From Sequoia sempervirens (taxonomy: Eukaryota > Streptophyta > Pinopsida > Cupressales > Cupressaceae): a DNA stretch of 64,000 bases. Below the pieces are notes generated by a model, which was given only the letters and a program-made list of their open reading frames with translations, was not told the origin of the DNA and ran no database searches. Positions 22,169 to 34,750 of this stretch are shown here, piece by piece. The stretch lies in contig VDFB02139423.1 of the NCBI GenBank assembly GCA_007258455.2, forward strand, positions 146,877-210,876. The letters are read 5' to 3'. The translations under genes and the position numbers were made by a program. Numbering within the stretch: position 1 is the first letter of the stretch; every line of letters begins with the position of its first letter.

Positions 22169-23382
22169 TGTAGACATCGAAATCTGGTTTAAGCCTGCGA
22201 CTTCAATATTCTTAATAATTCGTATTTCTTCCATGGTCATGATTAAATAATGTCAATTATTTAATTAATTCACTTTAACTTTAATTCTTCTATTAATTAA
22301 ATAATCTTAATTATTTAATTAATTTACACTTTTTTGTATTCTATCTGATTAATTAAATAAACGCTTTTTATTTAATTATGTTACTAATTAACCTTATCCT
22401 TCTTGTCAAATTAAATAAATTCTTATTTAATTTACTTTTTATCATACTTCAACTATAATTAAATAAATCCTTAATTTATTTAATTATTCATTTAAATCCC
22501 TTCGTCACTTAATTAAATAAATCTTGTTTATTTAATTAATCTTCAAATATCAAATCTTGAATTAAATGAATTATTTAATTCATAAATCCTATTTTAACGC
22601 ATTCCTCTATATTTAGATAATTGTGCAAATTATCTAAGTATTCACTTTGACTTGACTCAAAGATCTATTTTAATTGCTCAGTTAACTCTTGATTTAAAGT
22701 CTAAGTGGCATTCTCGAGTTATCTCTTCATCAAATCATTCAATCGTCCAGTGCTAACTCAATTGCATGTACATGCATATTAATTAAATATTCCTATTTAA
22801 TTAATTAAATCTTGTGTGTGTATTCGAACAAGAGTTGCTTTAATCAATCTTTATCTTTGTCATGCAAAGATAATTCTTCTGTTTTCGAATACCAAACTTG
22901 AAGATTAAATCATTTATTTAATTTTTAATTCTATTTCTAATTTGTATCACTCATGTCGCTACTAACAGTTATCAGAATGCATGTCTAATCAGTCGATCTC
23001 AACCGTCCGTTGATCTTTCGATCCTGGCCTGTCATTCGAATGATCAATTTTCCATAAATTGATTTGTCCTTCATCATTCCAATCTCTCTCGAAATCTTAT
23101 GACTTTTGGAGAAACTATCTTGAATCTTCGATGTTTTACTAAATCATTATCATAGGCTATACTTGCATGAACTTTGAAAATCTTAGGGCAATTATACTAC
23201 AACGGCAAAATGGAGAAGGGAAATCGAGATGATACATGAAATTACATACATATTGGGTGAGATTGTTCAGTCTATTTACGTTTTGGCTTTCCTTTGTTCT
23301 TTGTTGCTTAGCTTAGATTGCATTAGAGTTTTAGATTGCATGTTTGCTCTGATCTGTTTCTTTGTATTTTCTAGATGTTATA
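22169..23382 (+). repeat. 3' LTR
   Basis: Starts TGTAGACATC and ends GATGTTATA, where the 5' copy ends TTACA; the final CA has become TA. Homologous to 4640-5845 throughout. Confidence 0.93.
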
Positions 23383-23387
23383 GACAT
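23383..23387 (+). other. Target-site duplication, right copy (GACAT)
   Basis: Matches 4635-4639 exactly. Confidence 0.85.
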
Positions 23388-24895
23388 AGATCCCCTTAAG
23401 CCATCCTATCATGCTAAATAGTAAATCGTTGTCTTAAGGGGTCCTAATATGACATTTCTTAAGGGGATCAAAGAAGTTCTCAAAATTTGGTGAATAGAGC
23501 TCAAGCTCATATTTTTTTATTTTGTACATTGCAATTAGGTCACTAACATATATCTATGTGTCCCTTTGAATGTACTCTATTAATTTTTCATTCTTATCTT
23601 TAGTATTCTTTGAAAGCAATGAATGAGATTATAAATTAATGTTAGTGTTAAACTTATAATTTCTTCTTAACTACTTCAAGTCCCACTATAGAGAACTTGT
23701 GTCTCTTGTCATGAAGTTTAAAAATTTAGATAAATCAATTTATGTCCAAGAATTAAATTAAATTCTATGTCATACTTGATTAATACATGTATTCACAATC
23801 GATATACCTTAGCTCTATAGATATACTCTTGTTGGGAAACAACCACACCTATGAGTAAAATTCCCCTCGCCCCAAAAGATAAAGCTCTAGACCCATCAAA
23901 ACTTAGAATAATAAATTACTTATTAATGAATTAGTTAATTAATTTGATAGGCTTGATATTTATGAGCTCCATTGAGCACCCTTGTCTAATAATAATCCTA
24001 ATATAAATAGAATCTAGTATAATTTTTACTTGAATTAAACAACATGGTTTTCATCATTTGCCAATTTTGACAATCATTCTTGAGTTGTTCATAACCTAAA
24101 TTAGCTTGGGGACCTTTCCTTCTCTTTTTCCACCTTTATATATGTAATAGAAGACACTCTAAACAACCCCTAACCTCCTATTTTAACACCCAATTTAAGA
24201 AATCAAAGTTATATATCTACATGTGTCTTATTTTTCATTCTTTAGTCCTTTACCTATAGAAATTAAATGGTTCCTCACCTCATGTTCATAGTCTCTATTT
24301 ACGAATCTTCTTATTTAATTTTTCCAATAATGATTCAAAGAAGCCTCATTGTTGATATTGTAGCCTTTTGTGAGCTCTCAATTCTTGATACATTTTATCC
24401 AAATCCTAGTTTAAATGTTGATGGTGATTTATTTAAATAAATATTAAGTCTTTACATTAATCCATGTGGTCTTATTTATTTTTAAATAAATCAATTAATA
24501 TATAGATCATCAAATTTGGCTATAGTTTAATTATCAAGTGATATCTAGCTAAAAATAAGTTTATGGGGCCTTCTTTTAGGGGATTCACTTAATAAACCAA
24601 TGACATAGTGCATGCATTTGAATAGGGTTCTAATAAAACCCCCTAATTTCATTTCTACCCTTCATATTAACAACCACACACTGGACTCAATTTAATGTGC
24701 GCACATGCTATGGATTTTTAATGTTATGGGTTTTTTAATGTTATAAATCGAATGGTCTTTAAATGAAATGTATTTTGAATTTGTGCATGTTTAATGTGAT
24801 TTTTAAATAATTGTCAAATTGAGTGCATTATTTAATTAGTTTGTTAATATATATTTTTTAATTGTTTAACATGTAGTTGCCATTTAATTGCTCAC
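23388..24895. other. Host-side flank of the retrotransposon; no gene seen
   Basis: 23390-23480 continues the CTTAAGGGG-type sequence interrupted at 4634. The rest is AT-rich with no long frame. 24720-24888 is T-rich and ends CATGTAG, which could be an intron acceptor for an upstream exon of A2, but I cannot place that exon. Confidence 0.5.
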
Positions 24896-26494
24896 ATGGA
24901 TCCATAATTTAATATAGATGATTTTATGCCTGATCCAAAAATTCCTATAGATTCCATACATCCAGATCCACCACCAGAACAAAACCCCACACCTCCAGAC
25001 TCTCCACCGCCTAACCCCCCACCCCCTATAGTAGATCAGGATCAATTAAGAGAGAGTATCCAAGCAAACCTTATTGTGATTCAAGGAAATATAGATCTGA
25101 TAAAAAATGAGCCTAGAATCCCTCCCCATCTTGCACAGTTTGCATCTACAATGCAAACTATTGTCGATTCTGTTTGATCTATTGATGCAGACCTAGACAG
25201 GTTCCATCAATGGAGAGAAGAGATGAGACAATTCTATGCAGATGGATTGTCCTATAAAGAAATCAATGACCTTAAAATTACCAAACAAGCCATGTGCCAA
25301 TGTTTTATTAACCCCCAAACAAACCAACCAATCGCAACCACCAAAAACCAAATTTCAATTTTATGGTGTAGGCACTCGCAGATAGTTGCACATTTTTGGG
25401 ATAGATGGTGGATGGTGTTTGATAATCCACCACATGGCAACTATGAGGTGCCCCTATACTTTTTGAGAAATTTATGGGTTGAGTTTGAGTTGGGTAAAAA
25501 ACCCAACTATTTTGATATGAGGTCATTTCAGGGAGTTGGGCGTGGCATGCCCCAACATAGACTAGGAGCACATGTCGATCCTCAGCGACGTGCTCCAATT
25601 GCTCCTATTGTTCCCCCTCCTTTTCCTGGTGTTCTTGCTGCATTTCAACAGAAAACCATGTTATCGACATTAGGAGCATTGAGTTTGCTTTCAGGACATC
25701 TCACTCATCAAACTACACATGTGGCGACTAAAGTGGCCAATAGAGAGCATGGAGGCTCGGGCTATAGGAATACTCATGCATCCACTTTAGGTGATCCACA
25801 TGCATCTGGGACATAGTCATACATGAGTTTACTATATTTTGAGGATCATCCTACACAGGTATGTTCATCTTTCGAACTTAAATTTAATTCAAGTTTGAAA
25901 TGTGAAAAATTCATGTAAATAATAACATCAAATTATATATATAATATTAATTCAATAAGTGTTTGGTGTAGATGCATGGTCACACAATGTCTGAAACCCA
26001 ATATGATCATCGTCTCTATATGTCAAGTACTGTAGATCTGGGCTCACCTTTTGGACAGGTAATTGAACCAATATATACTAAATAATTTTTGTGGATATAT
26101 CTAATTTAATTTGAATTTGTACACATGTGTGAATTGATATATTATATCTAGATGCAGGGAGGTCATATGATACCTAGTACTAACCAACCACAAGTTGTGG
26201 TGAGCACTCCTGAGACATCATCCGTTCAGGTGCATGCTTTCAAAAGTTTGTTAAGTTTAATTAAATACACATCATAAATCTAATTTAATTTGTTCATTTA
26301 CATACACATGTGTGAATGATCTATACAAACTATTGTACATCCATATGCAGGGATTTCATGAGATACCCATGGCAGGCGCACCTAAGACATCATCGACATT
26401 TATGCATGGGAAATCTCAGGTGCATGATCATGAGGTCATATCATTTGAGGTTGTAAACTTTACTAAATCTCCTATACAATTTTTATAGACCTTT

Positions 26495-26535
<41 letters not shown>

Positions 26536-26899
26536 GAGGTTTTAACATATTGTTTGCTTTATATGAATATGTAGGATATAGTAGATTAGGCATTTGGATC
26601 TTCTCAAGTGACAGTTATGCTACCCATTGAACAAAATGTGCTAGTAGATTCACATGATCATATGGTAATTTATGCATACTAAAAATCATTTTTACTATAT
26701 TTACTAGATATTTAATTAAATTTATTTTGAGCTAAAAGTTTATATTTTCAAGTTTAAATATGTTTAATTATATCAAAATTTCTAAATAACTTTAAATCTA
26801 ATTTCAAGTTTCCTGTACTTTTTTACAACATGATGCAGGTACATCTGGTCGACATGGAACAAAGAGGAGACTTGATTTGACTGATCAACCTGATAGTTA
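24896..26899 (+). pseudogene. A2: better-preserved copy of gene family A, six exons
   Basis: I do not recognise the family. Exon 1 (24896-25858) encodes a Pro-rich start (PPPEQNPTPPDSPPPNPPPP), a helical stretch, then the shared domain: MRQFYADGLSYKEINDLKI, HFWDRWWMVFDNPP, YEVPLYFLRNLWVEF, PNYFDMRSFQG. Five small exons follow with GT...AG borders: 25972-26058 (87 nt), 26152-26229 (78), 26351-26419 (69), 26575-26664 (90) and 26839-26899. The first four are multiples of three and start and end in phase. They encode His/Met/Gly/Ser-rich peptides (MHGHTMSET, MQGGHMIPS, GFHEIPMAG). The last exon gives a basic end (GTKRRLDLTDQPDS) in one frame. Stops at 24905 (TAA), 25175 (TGA), 25814 (TAG) and in exon 5 show decay. 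The domain aligns with A1. Tryptophan-rich and without signal peptide or membrane segment; function unknown. Confidence 0.65.
26498..26533. repeat. (TA)n microsatellite in an A2 intron
   Basis: About 18 uninterrupted AT dinucleotides between exons 4 and 5 of A2. Confidence 0.95.
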
Positions 26900-27423
<524 letters not shown>

Positions 27424-27429
27424 ATGAAT

Positions 27430-27997
27430 AGGCAGCTATCTATATTAATTCAAATATAAAGATACATATTCACAAAAAAATGGTGGGTGGTAAAAAGGCA
27501 CACCCTAAGAGTCAAATGGGAAATGCCCAGAAAAAGCAACAGATCACATGGGCTAAGCCCAGAAGTCCAAAATTACAAAGTAAATAAAAAGGCCATTAAG
27601 CGGCCAGAGCAGTGCTAGCAGAGCCAAGAAAGTCTTTGTCATCCAAATTTTTCTCCCATACATCAGTGGGGTCTGGAGTGACGTTAGGAGGAGGACCCCA
27701 ACCATCATCAACATCTTTTCTCTCTTTATCTTCTTCCTTGCGCTAGGGCGAGATTGCAAGCACCAGATGTGGGAATGTTTTACTAGTGACTGGCTAACTA
27801 GAGCCAGAAGCAGGAGGGTCATCAGAGGGCCACCCGAAACCACCACCGCCACTTCTTGAAGCACCGCCAGAAGGCCACCCCTGGCTAGCCCGTGACGAAG
27901 GAGAACGGTTTAGCCGAGGAGTGCGAGAATCCCACCGAGGCGGGGGCTAGGAACGGGGATGCGCAAAGCCACTCCGCTGCTGGCCCCTGGAGGGTGA
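27430..27997 (-). other. LINE 3' untranslated region
   Basis: Follows the end of ORF2. Open frames here (for example 27864-27553) have no recognisable domain. Relatively GC-rich compared with the flank, which helps to place the 3' border near 27430. Confidence 0.5.
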
Positions 27998-30900
27998 TCA
28001 ACCACTGGAAGAGGTGGGCGAAGCAAGGAACCGAGCAATAGTACAAGGGGCATTACCCCAGTGGTCCAGGAGAACCTGGAGGTGAGCAACCTCAAGTGCA
28101 ACTTTGTTAGCTTGCACTTGAACCTGTAAAAGAACATTAGAGAAAATAATAGCTTTAGCATATAAAGATACATGAATATCCATTTGAGTATGTGAAAAAA
28201 TGCAAGCATTTCTGTCTTTCCAAATATTGAAGAGAATTTCCACCTTGAAAGTGTGCCAAAGCTGGGTGAATTTTGTAGGAAATCTGGGAGAATCTCCTAG
28301 CAACACCATATGCCAGGAGAAAGGTTCTAGCCTAAAGGGCCAAAAAAAGTCATGAATCCAAGTCCAAAGCTGTTGTGATCTGGGACAAAACCATAAAAGA
28401 TGCTTAAAATTCTCAGCTTGCCCACAAAAAGGGCAACGAGGGTCTTGAACCCCTGGGTGAACCAGTCGAGAGCCCGCATGCAAGCCCTGGAAAAGAATAC
28501 ACTAGGAAAAGTGGGCAAGCTTCGGATCAACACTTGCAGACCAAGTGGCAGAAAATATTTATGCTAGAAATGAGCGGGAGATTGAAGAAGCCACCTCTGG
28601 TTCAAACTCTGAATCATAGGAAAATGTGGTGAGAGCCACCTGTAACCAAGTTGAGGCTTGTAGTTCTTGAAAGGGGTATTTGGATACCACTTCCAGTCTT
28701 TCCACCAAGGTTTGGTCCCATGAATTCCAACCTTATGAAGCATTTCAACAAAAATGACATTCACCAGACCATCATAAGTAGCACGGTCCTAGTTATGAAG
28801 TCTATACTGGGCACAAAAAATTCCCACAACATAATATGCATGGTGGGTCTAAGAAAGATCTGTTGCAGGGTCTGGATACCCTTTTTGTGAAATTTGAGCA
28901 CCTTAAGCCCATGCGACTTAGCCAACAGCTGACCATTGCTAGAAAAAAGAGGCGACCACCAAATATTGTGCTGGTTGAGAGAGAGCCCATCTTGAAAACC
29001 AGAGCCAGCCCAATGGAGCCAAGGTTTGACAGCTTCCCAGGCCTGCTAGATGTTTTGGGCCACAAAAGTCCCAACAATTTGGACTGGTTCTTCCATGACC
29101 AGAAGGGTTTGAAAGCCAATCCTCTTCCAGGAAAGTCTATGGACAGGGAAGCCAGATTGAATACTATGCCTGAGAAGAATTTTCCAGGCCTTATCCCTAG
29201 TAAGGGTATGAATAATCCATTTAACACACATAGCAGTCCCTTGCCGTTGAGTAGACAACAACCCGAGACCTCCCGAGTCTCTGGGAAGGTAGTAGAATTC
29301 CCAAGCCACACGATGAAACCCTCTGTGAGATTCAGAGGAGGCCCATAGAAAGTCACAAAGCAGTTTCTCAAGCTTGCCATAGGCAGCTTTGGAGGGGGCC
29401 CAGTAAGAAGAATAATAAACATAGGTGGCCGCCAGAATTTCAGAACACACCTAGAATTTCCCTGCCAAAGAGAGGGGCTTGGTAACCCAATAAGCAAGCT
29501 TTTGTTCAACTCTAGAGAGCACGACTTTCCAAAGCTCAGCCGAAGATGCTTGAAAGGCAAAGGGAATGCCCAAAAACCGAAAAACTTCTCTAGGCCCAAT
29601 CCACTTCCATCCATACTATTGCAGCCACAGTGGAGAGGGAAAGATAGACTATCGGTAACACAAAGTTTTATGCCATTGGATGGCAAAGCCAAAAATAAGA
29701 TAGAAGGTATTAAGACACTCAAAAGATGCCACAATGGAGACTTCTTCTTCCAAAAGGGTGGGGAATGAGTCATCAGCAAAATTACCATTAACAAGCTGAG
29801 CCTGAGAGTTGGGTAGAGAAATTCCCTTGACTCGCCATTGGGAAACCGCATTGGCCAAGAGGTAACTAAAACCCTCGGTTGCAAGCACATACAAAGAGGG
29901 GGCCAACGGATACCCTTGCTGAATGGAACGAAAGAGTCCAAAGGTAGAGGATTGATGACCATTGATGGTGATACAAGTTTAGGCATCCACAAAGAGCATT
30001 TGAATAGATTGAATGAAATTGGGCCCAAAATCCAAGGCTTGCAGCATAGCAAGAATAAACGACCATTCAATGCAGTCATATGCCTTGACAAAGTCAATTT
30101 TTATGAACACAACTTTCTGGTTTGAATGTCTGGCCCATTCCATGCCTTCTCAAACAACGATAATATTATCCAAAATAAATCTAGATTTGATAAACCTAGT
30201 TTGTTTTGGGCGCATAGTCTGAGGTAGAAGATGGTGGATTTTAAGAGCCAAAGCCTTGGCGATAATCTTGTAGGAGACATCAAGAAGCCTGATAGGTCTC
30301 CAATTGCAAATGTCTTCTCGGTCACCTGACTTAGGTATGAATTTTAGGTTACCTTTATTAATTAAGTTACCTAGAGAATTAGAATGAAAATCTTCTAAGT
30401 AAACTTGATGCAGATCATGCCCAATATAGTCCCACATGGCTTCGTAGAATTCACAAGGGAATCCATCAATTCCCAGGGCTTTGCCATCAGCCATGGAGTA
30501 GATAGCCTCTTTGAGATCATCAACTGATAATAGTTGATCACAAAAAATTTTCTGAGCTGAAGAAAGCTTATTTGGCACAATAGCAAGACAATCCTGAAGG
30601 GCTTGCTGTTACACATGCATGACTTCCTGTGTAGTGAAGACTTTCTCATAATGACGCACAAAGGCCTGGAGAATGCCAGGCAGCTCAGAAAGCACTTGAA
30701 CACCATCTTTGATTTTTTTAATGCCTGGTGATGAGTGCCTGGGACGCAAAGCCAAAGAAAACTCTTTGGAGGCACGATCACCAAATTTTAGCCAATGTGA
30801 CTGAGCTTTGATTTGCGCTCCTCTAGCAGCATAGCTATCAACAATTTGTTTCTTGTGCCTTAATTCCACCACCTTGACTTGCAATGACGGAGAAAAGGGG

Positions 30901-31909
30901 CTATCCGCCAAAGCCTCAGAAGTAGCATGAAGGTCAGCGGTGGTAGCCTCATAAGACCACCAACGAAAAATAGCCAGCTGGCGCCCATAAATGCACATAA
31001 ATCTAGCTGTGTGAATGATAGTCTCATTCCACCAAGAAATCCAACTTGTATGATGAGCTGGTCTACACTCCAAATTCTAGACTTTGCGAATGTGGGCTAG
31101 GGTAGGCTTGTGGCAGAGTAAAGACGTGTTTAAAAGAATTGAGTTTTACACATACAAGGCCGTCAAGTCTCCCATTCAATGCAAAAAGAAATGGTGAAGT
31201 GGTTTGACAAGGTCACATCCACTAACGGCTTAACTGGGAGAGAGGAGTTGTCAAACGAGAAAAAAGATTGCATTGAGATCATGGCATGATTAAGGCGCTT
31301 AAATATTCTGTCAGAACCGGCTCTGTAATTACAACAAGTGTGCCAGAGAGAATGAGAATGGCGACGACCAATATTAGGATAAAAAAGCCCCAATTTATTG
31401 TGCATGTAAAACCATGCCTCCCTTTCCCTAGTTGTCCATCTGAATGGAAAAGTGCCATCTTTGTCAAACGCCATTTCTACCATATTGAAGTCCCCACAGA
31501 GTAACCAAGTAGCAACTGGTAAAGAATCAACAATCCAATGCCAGAGTAAAGAGCGTTCCACAACATCATTAGAAGCATAGACATTAATAATCCCAAAGGA
31601 ATGATTATCAATGTTGAGAAGGATCCAGACGAGCCGATGAGTGGGATCAGACCTGTGGTCAACAATAGAAGAGTGCCACCATGAGGCCAAAAGGGTGACA
31701 GCTTCGCCATTCTCAAGATCATCGGTAGTACAAAAAATTTTACTGGCCAGCCAAATAGAATGACAAGCCACAACAAGCAAAAAACCAAAAAATTTAACTT
31801 CTTGGAGACAAAGAACTTCAACACTAGAGTACTTACACAGGGTATCCCCAACAAAATACTTTATGGAGAGGTCTGTCAGACCTCAAACATTCCATGAAAG
31901 GAACTTCAT
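27998..31909 (-). pseudogene. LINE ORF2: endonuclease / reverse transcriptase / zf-RVT remnant
   Basis: ORF2 nicks DNA and copies the LINE RNA at the nick. ATG at 31909 begins MKFLSWNV, followed by a TGA where this family usually has Arg. Endonuclease (31909-31163): CLQEVK, INVYASND, GDFNMVE and SNHFTIS. RT (31073-29046): DGKALGIDGFPCEFYE, PKSGDREDICNWRPI, LAPSLYVLA and the catalytic box as FADDS near 29780-29766. The C-terminal zf-RVT region (28483-28100) contains CPFCGQAENFKHLLWFCP. The reading phase changes between 31163 and 31073 and again before 28483, and there are several stops. The total span fits about 1300 codons, normal for plant L1. A long alternative minus frame (28802-30097) is a shadow. 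Confidence 0.87.
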
Positions 31910-32163
31910 GAGTGAAACTCCATGTTTTCGAAACCTGACTCCTCTTCATTCAGAGAAGAGAAACGATTCTGCAAAAATTATGGCAGAACTGATCCAATCT
32001 GGATGGATGGAGAGGATATCCTATATTTTTCATGAACATATTCCCCTTCTTCCCTAGGAGGGGAAGGGCTGCGAGATCGCCTTTGAGCTCCCATCACAGG
32101 AGAAGACACATTCAACTGTGTTAACATGACAACAACCAACCAAGGCGTAGCCTTTGGCCTAGG

Positions 32164-33135
32164 CTACTGTGAAACATAATCAGCTCCAATCGGAGCTTCT
32201 TTCCCCTTCACAAAAGGGTTTGAAACATCTTTCACTAGCTCAGAGGTCACAGGACCTGACCCAGAACCAGTGGACTTATTCTTTCGATTTGTAACCATAG
32301 TCCATTTTGCATCAAGTTTGGCAGCAGATGCAGCCGCCGAACAAGGCTTTTCAGCATCTCGTGGCGGAGAAGGTGTATGAGGCACTGCTAAAGGGCAATC
32401 CTTAATCTTTTGGTCCGCTGACTGACACCTATAACATGTGTTGGGAAAATTAAAATATGTGACCTTCTGGGTATGGCGAAGAGCTCCAATTTGGATATCA
32501 ATGAAGTCTTTCAAATCTTTAGAAAGGTCCACTTCCACACAAACCCTCTTCTGGGGTCAGGCTTGAAAGAACCTATTTGGCTCAATGCAAATAACCCTCC
32601 CTAGAGAGGAAGCTATACTATTAAAAAAAGGCACACAAGGCAAGGGTAGACCAGGGAATTCAATCTAGATCGGGACTCGCAACTTGGCGTCATCCGAGAC
32701 AGCAAAGTCACGGGTCCATGCCTAGAAAACTAACAGAGAAGAATGGACATACCAGGGCCCATGGCCTAAGATAGCCTGCACATGATTGACCTCCGCAAAG
32801 CGGAACAAAAAGAAACCTTTGGTTAAATTTTGGACCATATCAAGGCGGACCCCATGAGGGACCCAAGCCTTGTTAACCCAATCTTTAAGCACACTTTCAA
32901 GGGTAGTTCTCCCGACAAAATACCCAATAAGGGTGTATTGCTCAAGCCATTGACAGGCAGTATCAAAATCTGGTAAAGGAAAAACCACATCAACTGGTGA
33001 ATTAGAGCACTTACCTCGTGAAAGACTTTTAGAACAAATTTTTGGGGACGTTTGTTCGAAGGAGGAGCCATTGATTAACGTCGTCGAACTACTAACACCA
33101 ACAAGAACTGCTAGGTTAGAGCCAGTTGAAGGCAT
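32164..33135 (-). pseudogene. LINE ORF1: DUF4283-like RNA-binding protein remnant
   Basis: ORF1 proteins of plant L1 elements bind the element RNA. The single phase runs from ATG 33135 (MPSTGSNL) to 32164. It contains YTLIGYFVGRTT, WVPHGVRLDMVQ, GFFLFRF, ILGHGPWYV and, after a TAG at 32722, a VPIWIEFPGLPL-like stretch and VCVEVDLSKDL, all typical of DUF4283. A zinc-knuckle-like CYRC...DC is at about 32436-32395, with Gln where the knuckle His is expected. A second stop lies near 32560. Just two stops and no frameshift over the span. Confidence 0.82.
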
Positions 33136-33300
33136 ATTAAAACAAAAAAAACTATAGTAAATGCGGCCGTACACACAAGAAAAGAGGGGCTTCTTGCGCA
33201 GGATGCATAGTAAGACGCAAGAGGGGCCAAGGGAGACTGCAGAAAACACAAAAACCTAGTAGAGATCATACACCAAAACCTTCGTAATCTTCTCCGTAAC

Positions 33301-33799
33301 CTCTATTATTCTTCTAGCAAATATTTGAATCAATAAACAAAAATATATCTCCTTGTATGTATAAAATGTATAATCTATACAATTGAACAATTATATACAA
33401 TGTGGTAAATTTACAAGACATGAAATGTATAATCTATAAAATTGGAACAAGATATTTAAAAAGTGACTAATAAGCTCATTGACGTTCATACATTGAACAA
33501 ACATATATAATGTATATTGATGTTTAATGCAACTATATAACATGATGAAACATATATGTGCATGTAGATACAATTAAAGCTTATCAACTTTTAGGTGAAG
33601 ACCAAAAATTTGATATTTACATAGTCTCTTGATAAAATAATTTTTCAGTGACAATTAGATGGTAGATCGACTTGATGAGAACTTGCAAAAATAATTAATG
33701 CAAGTAAAGTAACTATAATTTTTATGAGTCATTTAAGTAAAAAATTCATGTGAGAAAAGAATAATATATAGTAAATTCCATACAAATTCAAATGATGTT
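33301..33799. other. AT-rich spacer; no gene seen
   Basis: Contains a loosely repeated phrase, ATGTATAATCTATA (about 33366 and 33425). No coding signal. Confidence 0.5.
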
Positions 33800-34450
33800 T
33801 GCCATAGGATGGATTAAGGGGACCTAAGAGGATATATAGCTTAAGGGGGGTCTTAAGAGAATTCCTTAAGGGGAGTTAAGAGGATGGCTTAAGAGGATGC
33901 ATGTCATGAACACTAGGATATGACTTAACGGGTCCTAAGAGGATGGCTTAAGGGGAATTATGAGAGTAACTTAAGGGATGCAAGATTGTGGATTAAGGGT
34001 ATGTAAGAGGATATGACTTAAAGGGATCTAAGAGAGTGGATTAAGGGGATGCAAGAGGGTGGATTAAGGGGAGTTGATAGAATGACTTGAAGGGATGTAA
34101 GAGGGTGGATTAAGGGGACTTGATAGAATGACTTAAACGGATGTAAGATAGTGGATTAAGGGGATGCATGTCATGAACCTTATGATATATGGCTTAACAG
34201 GCCCTAAGAGGATTGCTTAAGGGGAATTTTGAGAGTGACTTAAGGGATGCAAGATTGTGGATTAAGGGGATGTAAGAGGATATGAATTAAGGGTCCTTTA
34301 AGAGGATGGCTTAAGGGGATGCAAGAGGGTGGATTAAGGGGAGTTGATAGAATGCCTTGAAGGGATGTAAGAGGGTGGATTAAGGGGAGTTGATAAAATG
34401 AATTAAAGGGATGTAAGAGGGTGGATTAAGGGGAGTTGAGAGAATGACTT
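33800..34450 (+). repeat. About 46-48-bp satellite, GGATTAAGGGGA family
   Basis: Units read approximately ATGTAAGAGGGTGGATTAAG GGGAGTTGATAGAATGACTT GAAGGG. About a dozen copies with varying lengths, plus larger duplications (CATGTCATGAAC near 33901 and 34166). It grades into the 96-bp array at 34755 through shared GACTTAAGGGGATGCAAG. Confidence 0.85.
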
Positions 34451-34750
34451 TAAACCCAAAACCCAAACCATAGGACCTAAATCCTAGAGATGAACCCTAA
34501 ACCCTTAAAACCCACATAGATTTGTTATTCTAAGCATCTCATGAACCCTAGAAACCCTAAACCCTAAACCATATGACCTAAAGACTAGGAGATGAACCCT
34601 AAACCATTAACCCATATATATTTGTTATTCTAAGCATCTCATGAACCCTAGAAACCTTAAACCCTAAACCATGTGACCTAGAAATTAGGAGATGAACCCT
34701 AAACCATTAACCCATATAGATTTATTATTCTAAGCATCTCATGAACCCTA
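34451..34750 (+). repeat. 100-bp repeat with CCCTAAA-like motifs, three copies
   Basis: CATCTCATGAACCCTAG occurs at 34535, 34635 and 34735, exactly 100 bases apart. Each unit carries AACCCTAAACC-type telomere-like motifs and TTTGTTATTCTAAG. It is inserted between the 48-bp and 96-bp satellites. Confidence 0.9.

Larger units (their letters stand above)
4640..23382 (+). mobile_element. Complete decayed Ty3/gypsy (Tat-like) LTR retrotransposon with antisense PMD gene
   Basis: LTRs at 4640-5845 and 22169-23382 match over about 1.2 kb, start TG, and are bounded by GACAT duplications. Internal order: primer-binding region, a long non-coding leader (5846-8537), gag, pol (protease, RT, RNase H, second RNase H, integrase), about 2.7 kb of short repeats, an antisense PMD gene (19057-21168), a motif array and a polypurine tract. 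The two RNase H domains and the length (about 18.7 kb) fit the Tat group, where extra ORFs, including antisense ones, are known. A hand comparison of the LTRs gives roughly 60 differences (about 5%), mostly transitions, so insertion is not recent. All coding regions carry stops, and gag-pol also has frameshifts, so this copy cannot be autonomous. Confidence 0.93.
27430..33300 (-). mobile_element. Decayed L1-type non-LTR retrotransposon (LINE)
   Basis: Read on the minus strand there are two consecutive coding regions: ORF1 (33135-32164) with a DUF4283-like region and a Cys knuckle, and ORF2 (31909-27998) with endonuclease, reverse transcriptase and zf-RVT regions. This is the plant L1 layout and close to full length. 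The outer borders are approximate; I could not identify a poly-A tail or target duplication. It lies between A2 and the satellite block and may have inserted into the A/B unit. Confidence 0.88.

Noticed and set aside
28836..29348. 170-codon plus-strand frame
   Set aside because: Antisense to LINE ORF2, with no domain of its own.
28802..30097. 431-codon minus-strand open frame
   Set aside because: It is an alternative phase of LINE ORF2. The true RT signals (LAPSLYVLA, FADDS) lie in another phase over the same bases.
34460..34750. CCCTAAA-like motifs as a true telomere
   Set aside because: Motifs are scattered inside a 100-bp unit, not in a pure head-to-tail array, and sit within other repeats.
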